A stretch of 5,137 nucleotides of DNA from contig DQAM01000493.1 in the NCBI GenBank assembly GCA_003523545.1, forward strand, positions 1 to 5,137, in the 5' to 3' direction. Shown here piece by piece: positions 1 to 5,137 of this stretch (positions are counted from its first letter, which is position 1; each line of letters opens with the position of its first letter). This DNA comes from Dysgonomonas sp. Its GTDB lineage: Bacteria; Bacteroidota; Bacteroidia; Bacteroidales; Dysgonomonadaceae. Both the position numbers and the translations under genes were made by a program. Under the pieces are notes generated by a model that saw only the letters and a list, made by a program, of their open reading frames with translations, ran no database searches and was not told the DNA's origin.

Positions 1-162
1 ATAGCTTTTGATAATAAAAACATCGATGCTGTATCTTATAAAAATGATACCATCAGCCATATTGAAGATGTAAAGGCTGAAGTAATAAAAGAATTAGAGC
101 TTGCAGAAGGTGACGTAACGAAGGCAGATGCTCTTATATTTTACAAAAAGATCACTAAATAA
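1..162 (+). CDS. 3' end of an unrecognised protein (5' truncated by the window)
   Basis: Frame 1 is open from the first base to a TAA at 160-162 and gives 53 residues ending in ALIFYKKITK. The fragment is hydrophilic, rich in Lys, Glu, Asp and Ile, and has no membrane segment or Cys. Its second half (from about DVKAEVIKELELAEGDVTKA) looks like one or two amphipathic helices. A strong intrinsic terminator 30 bp after the stop supports this being the true end of a gene. I do not recognise the family, and the fragment is too short to assign a function. The terminator separates it from the iron transport operon downstream, so no functional link should be assumed. Confidence 0.6.
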   Translation: MAFDNKNIDAVSYKNDTISHIEDVKAEVIKELELAEGDVTKADALIFYKKITK

Positions 163-191
163 ATAAAAATCAGGTATCCCTGTTCGTACTT

Positions 192-236
192 GTGCCGGAG
201 AAAGTTATACACACTTTTCCGGCACTTTTATTTTAT
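192..236 (+). terminator. Intrinsic terminator of the upstream gene
   Basis: The left arm GTGCCGGAGAAAG (192-204) pairs with CTTTTCCGGCAC (214-225), giving about 12 base pairs with one bulged G around a 9-nt loop. A T-rich tail, TTTTATTTTAT (226-236), follows. The arrangement terminates + strand transcription from the gene ending at 162 and insulates it from the feo operon. Confidence 0.9.
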
Positions 237-265
237 CCCGCTTTTTTAGGTTTTTCTTAAGCTGG

Positions 266-290
266 CTTATTTAAAATAATTATAAATAAG
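266..290. promoter_or_regulatory. 25-bp AT-rich palindrome, candidate operator of the feo operon
   Basis: The arms CTTATTTA (266-273) and TAAATAAG (283-290) are perfect inverted repeats. The inner bases continue the symmetry, so 11 of 12 pairs around the central base 278 match. It ends where the -33 region of the proposed feoAB promoter would begin, a sensible place for a dimeric regulator. It is too AT-rich, and lacks a T tail, to be a terminator. By analogy with other feo operons an iron-responsive repressor (Fur or DtxR family) is the obvious candidate, but the sequence does not clearly match the classical Fur box. The regulator is therefore inferred. Confidence 0.45.
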
Positions 291-314
291 AGAGGGATTT
301 CCAATAAAAATATC

Positions 315-322
315 CATCTTTG
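315..322 (+). promoter_or_regulatory. Probable -7 promoter element of the feo operon
   Basis: CATCTTTG differs from the Bacteroidota -7 consensus TAnnTTTG at one position (C for the first T). Transcription would start near 326, leaving a leader of about 22 nt before the ATG at 348. No TTTG is present at the expected -33 position (about 291-294, which reads AGAG), so the promoter may be weak or need an activator. The palindrome at 266-290 lies immediately upstream. Confidence 0.45.
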
Positions 323-347
323 TACCTTCAAAAACGAAGGTTAGAAG

Positions 348-2825
348 ATGTTATTATCCGAACTGAAGACAGGAGAGATAGGTGTAATAGTAAAAGTTAA
401 CGGAAGCGGCGCTTTCCGAAAAAGGATTCTTGAGATGGGCTTTATCAAAGGTAAGGCTATTAAAGTGATTCTCAATGCTCCCCTTAAAGACCCGATCAAG
501 TATAAAGTAATGGATTATGAGGTATCGCTCAGGCGGAGCGAAGCTTCATTGATAGAGGTTACTTATCCGGAGACTATGACCGAAAAAACCTCTGTTGCCG
601 AAGAATATCTATTCGAAGATAATACGGACTGTGAAGGCTGCGTGCTGAAGAAAGCACCTAACAGTTCAAGGCAGATTACTATTGCATTGGTCGGAAACCC
701 GAATGCAGGTAAAACATCACTTTTTAATATCGCTTCCGGTTCGCACGAACATGTAGGCAATTACGGCGGTGTCACCGTAGACTCCAAAGAGGGTAAAATA
801 AAACATAACGGATATAAAATTAAATTGGTCGATCTTCCAGGTACCTATTCTATATCAGCTTATACCCCCGAAGAATTATATGTAAGGAAGTATCTGATCG
901 AAGAAAAGCCGGACGTTGTCATCAATGTGGTGGCAGCTTCCAACTTGGAACGGAACTTGTACCTTACGACGGAGCTTATCGATATGGAACTCCCGCTTGT
1001 GATGGATTTGAATATGTATGATGAGTTGCAGGCAAGCGGAAGCGAATTTGACCACCAAATGCTGGCTAAATTGCTGGGTATACCGATTCTTCCTACAGTT
1101 AGTAAATCGGGGCAGGGGGTTTCGGAATTATTTGATACGGCTATCCGGGTATATGAAGAAAAGGAACCCGTTGTTAGACGTATAAAAATCAATTACGGCA
1201 ATGTAATTGAAAATTCGATCAGCCGTATAAAAATACAATTAGATAAGGAGAAAAATATAGAACTTGTATATCCGACGAGGTATCTCGCTATAAAGCTGCT
1301 CGAAAAAGACAGGGAAATTACACGGTTTGTAAAAGCCCATTATCCGGATGCAGCTTCCATTATGGAAAAAGTATCTTCCCAGATTAAAGAAATAGAAGAT
1401 ACATTGCAGGAAGATACCGAATCTGCTATTACAAATGCGCGGTACGGCTTTGTTGCAGGCGGATTGCGGGAGACGTTCAAAGAAAATGTCAAGGATTCGG
1501 ATTCGACACGTATTATAGATGCGGTTGTCACCAATAAATATGTTGGTTTTCCGCTTTTTTTCCTTTTCATGTGGATCATGTTCGAATGTACATTCCGGCT
1601 CGGCGCATATCCTATGGAATGGATAGAATCTGGAGTGGGATGGCTGGGTGACCTGATAAAGCAATACATGCCCGACGGGATGTTCAAAGATCTGCTGGTT
1701 GACGGTATTATCGGAGGAGTAGGAGGAGTGGTTGTCTTTCTTCCTAATATTGTGATCCTTTATGCATTCATATCTTTTATGGAGGATTCGGGATACATGG
1801 CCCGGGCGGCATTCATTATGGACAAGGTAATGCACAAGATAGGACTCCATGGTAAATCATTCATACCCTTGGTTATGGGATTCGGCTGTAATGTTCCGGC
1901 AATTCTTGCGACACGTACTATCGAGAGCCGTAACAGCCGTATGATTACGATACTTATCAACCCTTTTATGTCGTGTAGTGCTCGCCTGCCTGTTTATCTT
2001 CTGTTTGTCGGTATATTTTTCAAATCTCATGCCGGTTTGGCTTTATTTGGTTTATACTTGATCGGGATATTGATAGCTATAATTTCGGCCAGGTTATTTA
2101 AGCGTTTCCTGTTTCAGGGAAATGATACTCCATTTGTGATGGAACTTCCACCTTATAGGATACCGACTGTTAAAGCCGTGATCCGGCATATGTGGGATAA
2201 ATCCAAGCAATATCTGAAAAAGATGGGGGGCGTGATCCTTATAGCATCAATTATTATCTGGTTTTTAGGCTACTTCCCGAATAATGAAGAGATGAATCAG
2301 CAATTCGATACTATGATTGCGCAAGTGGAAGAAAACCATTCCCTCCAATTGATTGATGAAAATCAGAAAGAAGAACAAATATCAGAATTGGAAAGTGAAC
2401 GAAATACACAGCATACCGAGAACTCCTATATTGGGAAGATAGGTAAGTTCATAGAACCGGTAATGGCTCCGTTAGGATTTGATTGGAAGATCAGTGTCAG
2501 CCTATTAACCGGAAGTGCCGCAAAAGAAGTCATTGTAAGTACACTTGGAGTATTGTATACAGGTGATGAAGAAAGTGACGAAACATCTCTGCGTGCCCGC
2601 TTGCTGAATGCGAATAATATGGATGGAAGCCCTACTTTCACGCCGTTAGTGGTTATCAGCCTGTTGTTGTTTGTGCTTATATATTTCCCATGTGTGGCTA
2701 CCGTCGCAGCTATAAAAGAAGAGGCCGGTTCATGGAAATGGGGGATATTTAGCTTATTTTATACAACGCTTCTGGCATGGTTGGTATCATTTTTGGTATA
2801 TCAGATAGGAAGTATGTTTGTTTGA
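348..2825 (+). CDS. feoB: FeoA-FeoB fusion, ferrous iron transporter
   Basis: An inner-membrane Fe(II) uptake protein of 825 residues. Residues 1-72 are a FeoA (SH3-like) domain, including GAFRKRILEMGFIKG and the end LRRSEASLIEV. A linker with a CxxC pair (C95, C98) leads to the FeoB G domain: G1 GNPNAGKTS (116-124, with N119 at the position known to coordinate K+ in FeoB), G2 T143 in GGVTVD, G3 DLPG (162-165), G4 NMYD (222-225) and a probable G5 around 250-257. A helical FeoB middle region (about 300-395) precedes the membrane part. That part carries the conserved GYMARAAF (482-489), GFGCNVPAI (511-519), NPFMSCSARLPVY (538-550), GSAAKEVIVSTLG (722-734) and FPCVATVAA (780-788). Roughly eight to ten hydrophobic segments lie between 399 and 821, and a charged loop lies at about 645-693. 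One-chain FeoAB proteins of this length are usual in Bacteroidales. The chain is intact, with all GTPase and gate motifs present. The ATG at 348 fits the FeoA N-terminus, with GAAGG 8 bp upstream. Confidence 0.97.
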   Translation: MLLSELKTGEIGVIVKVNGSGAFRKRILEMGFIKGKAIKVILNAPLKDPIKYKVMDYEVSLRRSEASLIEVTYPETMTEKTSVAEEYLFEDNTDCEGCVLKKAPNSSRQITIALVGNPNAGKTSLFNIASGSHEHVGNYGGVTVDSKEGKIKHNGYKIKLVDLPGTYSISAYTPEELYVRKYLIEEKPDVVINVVAASNLERNLYLTTELIDMELPLVMDLNMYDELQASGSEFDHQMLAKLLGIPILPTVSKSGQGVSELFDTAIRVYEEKEPVVRRIKINYGNVIENSISRIKIQLDKEKNIELVYPTRYLAIKLLEKDREITRFVKAHYPDAASIMEKVSSQIKEIEDTLQEDTESAITNARYGFVAGGLRETFKENVKDSDSTRIIDAVVTNKYVGFPLFFLFMWIMFECTFRLGAYPMEWIESGVGWLGDLIKQYMPDGMFKDLLVDGIIGGVGGVVVFLPNIVILYAFISFMEDSGYMARAAFIMDKVMHKIGLHGKSFIPLVMGFGCNVPAILATRTIESRNSRMITILINPFMSCSARLPVYLLFVGIFFKSHAGLALFGLYLIGILIAIISARLFKRFLFQGNDTPFVMELPPYRIPTVKAVIRHMWDKSKQYLKKMGGVILIASIIIWFLGYFPNNEEMNQQFDTMIAQVEENHSLQLIDENQKEEQISELESERNTQHTENSYIGKIGKFIEPVMAPLGFDWKISVSLLTGSAAKEVIVSTLGVLYTGDEESDETSLRARLLNANNMDGSPTFTPLVVISLLLFVLIYFPCVATVAAIKEEAGSWKWGIFSLFYTTLLAWLVSFLVYQIGSMFV

Positions 2826-2843
2826 TATTAAAGTAAAATTGTT

Positions 2844-2993
2844 ATGATACAGGAAATATTGGTTGCCATAACCGGAATAATAGTTTTAGTCGTTGTCGCT
2901 CACCGGGTTTACAATTTCTTCAGGAATGATAAGCCATCCGGAGGCAGCTGCGGTTGTTCCCATTGCGGTCCGCAGGTTTCAAAAAATAGATAA
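2844..2993 (+). CDS. FeoB-associated Cys-rich membrane protein
   Basis: A 49-residue protein starting 18 bp after the feoB stop, in the same operon. Residues 1-4 are short and polar. Residues 5-19 (ILVAITGIIVLVVVA) form a single membrane helix. A basic stretch (HRVYNFFRNDK) then leads to a Gly/Ser/Cys tail with C36, C38 and C41 in the motif CGCSHCG. One transmembrane helix, a Cys-rich C-terminal tail and a position directly after feoB match the family annotated as FeoB-associated Cys-rich membrane protein. By location it may play the part FeoC has in enterobacteria, perhaps as an Fe(II)- or Fe-S-binding accessory, but its biochemical role is not established. It is short and easily missed by gene finders. 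No strong Shine-Dalgarno is visible, which is common in Bacteroidota. Confidence 0.88.
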   Translation: MIQEILVAITGIIVLVVVAHRVYNFFRNDKPSGGSCGCSHCGPQVSKNR

Positions 2994-3007
2994 AACCCCT
3001 TAAAATA

Positions 3008-3039
3008 TTTGGTTATTTGAAAAGCAAAGCGTAAATTTG
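3008..3039 (+). promoter_or_regulatory. Canonical Bacteroidota promoter of the non-coding RNA
   Basis: TTTG (3008-3011) and TAAATTTG (3032-3039) match both halves of the Bacteroides consensus exactly (TTTG at -33, TAnnTTTG at -7). They are 20 bp apart, so their centres are 26 bp apart as expected. The predicted start is about 3043. The first possible coding sequence with its own ATG and good support is over 300 bp away, behind a terminator, so this promoter appears to serve an RNA gene. Confidence 0.75.
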
Positions 3040-3042
3040 ATG

Positions 3043-3319
3043 TAGAAAATAGAGATCATTGAAATTTAACGATTAACCGATTTCATAATATACTGGGTCG
3101 TACTGATCGATTGGGAAACTCATCAATTATAAACGAATTCCGAGACAAGCTCATCGGTTCTAATGGCGGGTCACACCCTTCGGGGATGCCTTCGTGGCAC
3201 AAGTGAATTACAAAGGGATCGAGGCACTCAAATCCTGTTTCATGGAGTTTCGTCTTTATCCATCGGTGCGGCTCTTTTACATAAGGCAGGTCATTATCCT
3301 AGATAGTGGCCTGTTTTTT
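3043..3319 (+). ncRNA. Structured non-coding RNA, possibly 6S-like
   Basis: This gene-free stretch has a canonical promoter in front and an intrinsic terminator behind. A 5' hairpin pairs TGAAATTTAA (3060-3069) with TTAA-ccg-ATTTCA (3073-3085). A long interrupted rod follows: 3095-3103 with 3266-3274 (9 pairs including G-U), CGATTGG 3108-3114 with CCATCG 3260-3265, GAAACTC 3115-3121 with GAGTTTC 3245-3251, AAAC 3131-3134 with GTTT 3237-3240, GAG 3142-3144 with CTC 3227-3229, CTC 3150-3152 with GAG 3221-3223, GGTTCT 3156-3161 with GGGATC 3215-3220, and TCAC 3171-3174 with GTGA 3203-3206. Two small hairpins with TTCG loops (3176-3185, 3187-3199) form the tip. A 180-nt rod broken by internal loops resembles 6S RNA, the regulator of RNA polymerase, or the Bacteroidales-1 type of RNA. 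The fold was drawn by hand, so the identity is unproven. The exact 5' end is an estimate. Confidence 0.6.
3287..3319 (+). terminator. Intrinsic terminator of the non-coding RNA
   Basis: CAGGTCATTAT (3287-3297) pairs with ATAGTGGCCTG (3303-3313) over 11 consecutive pairs (two G-U) around the loop CCTAG. Six T residues (3314-3319) and further AT-rich sequence follow. It is the first terminator after feoB on the + strand, so it may also end feo transcripts that read through the RNA gene. Confidence 0.9.
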
Positions 3320-3348
3320 ATTATATTTACTTTAAATTTTTATATTTG
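3317..3348 (+). promoter_or_regulatory. Promoter of the acetyltransferase gene
   Basis: TATATTTG (3341-3348) is an exact match to the -7 consensus TAnnTTTG. At the correct 20-bp spacing upstream lies TTTA (3317-3320), a 3-of-4 match to the -33 TTTG, inside the T tail of the preceding terminator. Transcription would start near 3351, about 20 nt before the ATG. This gives the acetyltransferase its own transcript, separate from the RNA upstream. Confidence 0.65.
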
Positions 3349-3370
3349 GATTCTTTAAAAAGTTAGTACA

Positions 3371-3814
3371 ATGAGTGTTAATATTCGAATTGCTACGGAA
3401 GAAGACTTAAGGACAGTATTTTCTTTAGTGAAAGAATTTGCTGATTATCTGGGTACATCGGCTAAAGTAAAGACGAGTTTTGCCGATTTTATCCGGTCAA
3501 AAGATATCTTCTATTGTCTATTAGCCGAAACTAAGGATAAGGAAATTGCAGGTTATGCCTTATTTTCTTACACTTTCCACACATGGACAGGTAAAGCGGT
3601 CTACCTGGACGATCTGTATGTAAGGGAAGAGTACCGCCGTTCATCTGTTGGGACACAATTGATAAATGCAGTGGTAAGTCATGCCAAACAAAATAAATGC
3701 AAAAGTATCAACTGGGAGATTCCTAACTGGAATAAAGAAGCAATAGCTTTTTATAAAAAAATGGGAATAAATGTCGGAGATGACAACCTCAATTGTACCT
3801 ATATTATCAGGTAA
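3371..3814 (+). CDS. GNAT N-acetyltransferase, diamine/spermidine acetyltransferase-like
   Basis: A complete cytosolic GNAT protein of 147 residues, the usual size for a single-domain member, expected to transfer acetyl from acetyl-CoA to an amine. The N-terminal strand and helix (IRIATEEDLRTVFSLVKEFADY, about 5-26) are typical of GNATs. The central strands contain GYALFSYTFHTWTGKAVYLDDLYV (61-84), which resembles the FxYxTWxGxxxYLEDLYV core of spermidine/spermine and thialysine acetyltransferases. The acetyl-CoA loop is YRRSSVGTQL (88-97). WNKEAIAFYKKMG (120-132) carries Y128 at the position of the general acid Tyr in that family. In the acetyl-CoA loop the first Gly of RxxGxG is Ser (S92) while G94 is kept. 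A polyamine or related small amine is the best substrate guess; other amines are possible. The gene has its own promoter and no visible operon partner, and no strong Shine-Dalgarno is seen. Confidence 0.85.
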   Translation: MSVNIRIATEEDLRTVFSLVKEFADYLGTSAKVKTSFADFIRSKDIFYCLLAETKDKEIAGYALFSYTFHTWTGKAVYLDDLYVREEYRRSSVGTQLINAVVSHAKQNKCKSINWEIPNWNKEAIAFYKKMGINVGDDNLNCTYIIR

Positions 3815-3819
3815 CTCTA

Positions 3820-5137
3820 TTAGAATTTGTATGTAAGCATAAGCTGTCCTTCACCTGTAATAGAATAAACATCTTCATAATCACGGTAGTGGGTCGAGCG
3901 CCTGTAGATACTACCTACACCCGTAAGATATAAATGCTTATGAAGTTTTAAATCAAGTTTTATATTTGTAGTGTTCAATGTGGCATTCGATTTATCACCT
4001 TGTGCATTCAGCGTGCTATAATCGACAGTAGATAAATCGGTTCCTTTCGGATAACCTTTCCATGTATATAAACGAAAACCATCGTGCCACCAGGATGCGG
4101 CAAATATATCCCGGTAAGATATGTTAATGCCTGCTTTCAATCCGAAACCGCTGCCAATGTTGTAATTTCTGTCCGATACTTCATAATGGTCGCTTAGAGC
4201 TCCACCTAATATAATAGCATTCAAATGTACAAAAGAGTTAAAATCCCAGTTCGAAAACCTTTTACTTTTATGGATTAACCCAACTCCGGCTGCAACCGGA
4301 TTTGCCATTTTGTATGGGATTTTATTGGAGACATCTGATATAGTGTCTGAATCATAATAATCGTAATGTTGGTAGATTCCAATTCCAAGGAAATCTTTAG
4401 AAGAGTCGACAAGTTCGGCTCCCCATAATCTACCCGTTATATTTATTTGGGCTAATGCTGGTTGTGACGCTTGTATGCCTATCTTAGCTCTTATCGTAAA
4501 ATAATCATACGGCTTTATATTTTCGTGGGCGTATCTATCCCCATACTCGAGATTGAGGTTGAATACAGCACCTATACCTTGGTCAAGTATTTCATCTTCA
4601 AGTTCTAATGCCCTTACGCCTGCCGATGCTTCAACACTTATCGGGGGGACACCGAATTGCCTGCCCGATGTTCTTCTGACTTTCCATGCGTCGCCGGTAA
4701 GAAGTCTGGTTAATCCCCGTCCGGGAGAAATTATAAATCCGATTAATTCATTTTTAAACCGTTCGGTTCCACGGGTACGGTCATCCAATGCCCAGTCGGA
4801 TGCTCTGTAAAATACTTCCCCAAGGGCCAGGCCGCCCAGTGGGGTTACGATAATATCGTTAGTAGACGGATACTCATTTTCCATAAATATTTCCCACATG
4901 GCACTCCCTGCCACATTATACAGCCCTGATTCCCAGAAGTTGAATCCCCGAGAACGGGCCGAATTAAAATATAAGGCGCCGTGATAAGGATGGAGGAACA
5001 TATTAGAGCCGATTAAATCATTATCCCAGATAAAGCCTTTTTGAAAATTAGTTTTTACAGAATTCCAACCTATACGTGCAAAATCTTCGTTGGCAATATA
5101 CCTGTTGAAACCCCACACTGCCATATTAATACCAAAA
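3820..5137 (-). CDS. DUF3943-type outer-membrane protein (N-terminus beyond the window)
   Basis: The - strand frame ends with TAA at 3820-3822 and is still open at the window edge. An ATG at 5122-5124 gives 434 residues, but the frame continues upstream without a stop (FGIN before that Met) and no signal peptide is seen, so the true start almost certainly lies outside. Counting from that Met, residues 20-107 carry the hallmark of DUF3943 proteins: FQKGFIWDND, then HPYHGALYFNSARSRGFNFW (45-64) and, further on, PSTNDIIVTPLGGLALGE. After about residue 160 the sequence becomes alternating amphipathic strands rich in Tyr, Gly and Asn (for example FTIRAKIGIQ, YLTGVGSIYRR), ending in QLMLTYKF. A C-terminal aromatic residue is the usual signal of outer-membrane beta-barrels. 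The biochemical function of the family is unknown to me. It converges on the acetyltransferase gene, with 5 bp between the stop codons and no terminator in the gap. Confidence 0.85.
   Translation of the reverse strand, partial: FGINMAVWGFNRYIANEDFARIGWNSVKTNFQKGFIWDNDLIGSNMFLHPYHGALYFNSARSRGFNFWESGLYNVAGSAMWEIFMENEYPSTNDIIVTPLGGLALGEVFYRASDWALDDRTRGTERFKNELIGFIISPGRGLTRLLTGDAWKVRRTSGRQFGVPPISVEASAGVRALELEDEILDQGIGAVFNLNLEYGDRYAHENIKPYDYFTIRAKIGIQASQPALAQINITGRLWGAELVDSSKDFLGIGIYQHYDYYDSDTISDVSNKIPYKMANPVAAGVGLIHKSKRFSNWDFNSFVHLNAIILGGALSDHYEVSDRNYNIGSGFGLKAGINISYRDIFAASWWHDGFRLYTWKGYPKGTDLSTVDYSTLNAQGDKSNATLNTTNIKLDLKLHKHLYLTGVGSIYRRSTHYRDYEDVYSITGEGQLMLTYKF

Noticed and set aside
1239..1850. 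A 203-codon open frame on the - strand opposite feoB.
   Set aside because: It lies wholly within the intact FeoB coding sequence, has an odd His/Cys/Phe-rich composition without a recognisable domain, and is explained by codon use on the opposite strand. The same applies to the shorter antisense frames at 563-760, 860-1192, 1760-1960 and 2426-2641.
3163..3306. A 47-codon open frame on the + strand inside the structured region (starts MAGHTLRGCL).
   Set aside because: It has no visible ribosome binding site, an unconvincing composition, and ends within the terminator stem. The same bases form the helices and TTCG hairpins of the proposed RNA, so it is most likely a chance frame.
3043..3319. 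RNase P RNA, tmRNA or SRP RNA as the identity of the structured RNA.
   Set aside because: I could not find the RNase P GAGGAAAGTCC-type core, a tRNA-like 3' end with CCA and tag frame, or the SRP GGAA-loop hairpin with its conserved internal loops.
3043..3370. A riboswitch or attenuator leader controlling the acetyltransferase.
   Set aside because: A terminator lies before the gene, but the gene has its own perfect -7 element behind it. I saw no alternative antiterminator pairing and no known riboswitch core. A standalone RNA explains the layout better, although a leader role is not excluded.
4553..4810. An 85-codon open frame on the + strand opposite the DUF3943 gene.
   Set aside because: It is Ser/Pro-rich, with no promoter or ribosome binding site and no recognisable domain. 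It is a shadow of the real gene.
1..5137. CRISPR arrays, insertion sequences, tRNA or rRNA genes.
   Set aside because: No regularly spaced direct repeats, transposase motifs, terminal inverted repeats around a coding unit, or tRNA/rRNA signatures were seen.

Overview
The window looks like chromosomal DNA from a Bacteroidota species, most likely order Bacteroidales. Three things point there: promoter elements of the Bacteroidota type (TTTG around -33 and TAnnTTTG around -7), an iron transporter in which FeoA and FeoB are fused in one chain, and a DUF3943-type outer-membrane barrel ending in Phe. The DNA is fairly AT-rich. Genus cannot be fixed from this; a Dysgonomonas/Parabacteroides-like organism is only a guess.

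Layout, left to right. (1) Positions 1-162 hold the last 53 codons of an unrecognised + strand gene, closed by a clear intrinsic terminator (192-236). (2) Positions 237-347 are the control region of the iron operon, with a nearly perfect 25-bp AT-rich palindrome (266-290) and a probable -7 element (315-322). (3) Positions 348-2825 encode an 825-residue FeoA-FeoB ferrous iron transporter. It is followed 18 bp later by a 49-residue FeoB-associated Cys-rich membrane protein (2844-2993) that is easy to miss. (4) Positions 2994-3370 contain no convincing protein gene. They carry a canonical promoter (3008-3039), about 275 nt of highly structured sequence and a strong intrinsic terminator (3287-3319), which I read as an independent non-coding RNA gene. 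(5) Positions 3371-3814 encode a small GNAT acetyltransferase of the diamine/spermidine type, with its own promoter directly behind the RNA terminator. (6) Positions 3820-5137, on the - strand and converging on the acetyltransferase with 5 bp between stop codons, encode most of a DUF3943 outer-membrane protein whose N-terminus lies beyond the window.

The FeoAB fusion and the small Cys-rich protein form one functional unit for Fe(II) uptake across the inner membrane. The palindrome is a candidate operator for an iron-responsive regulator. No terminator is visible directly after the small gene, so feo transcripts may run into the RNA gene and share its terminator. The acetyltransferase and the barrel protein show no obvious functional link to iron uptake. 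The most interesting item is the RNA at about 3043-3319: I could draw a single long interrupted hairpin over 3095-3274 (180 nt), which resembles 6S RNA in size and shape, but that identity is an inference.
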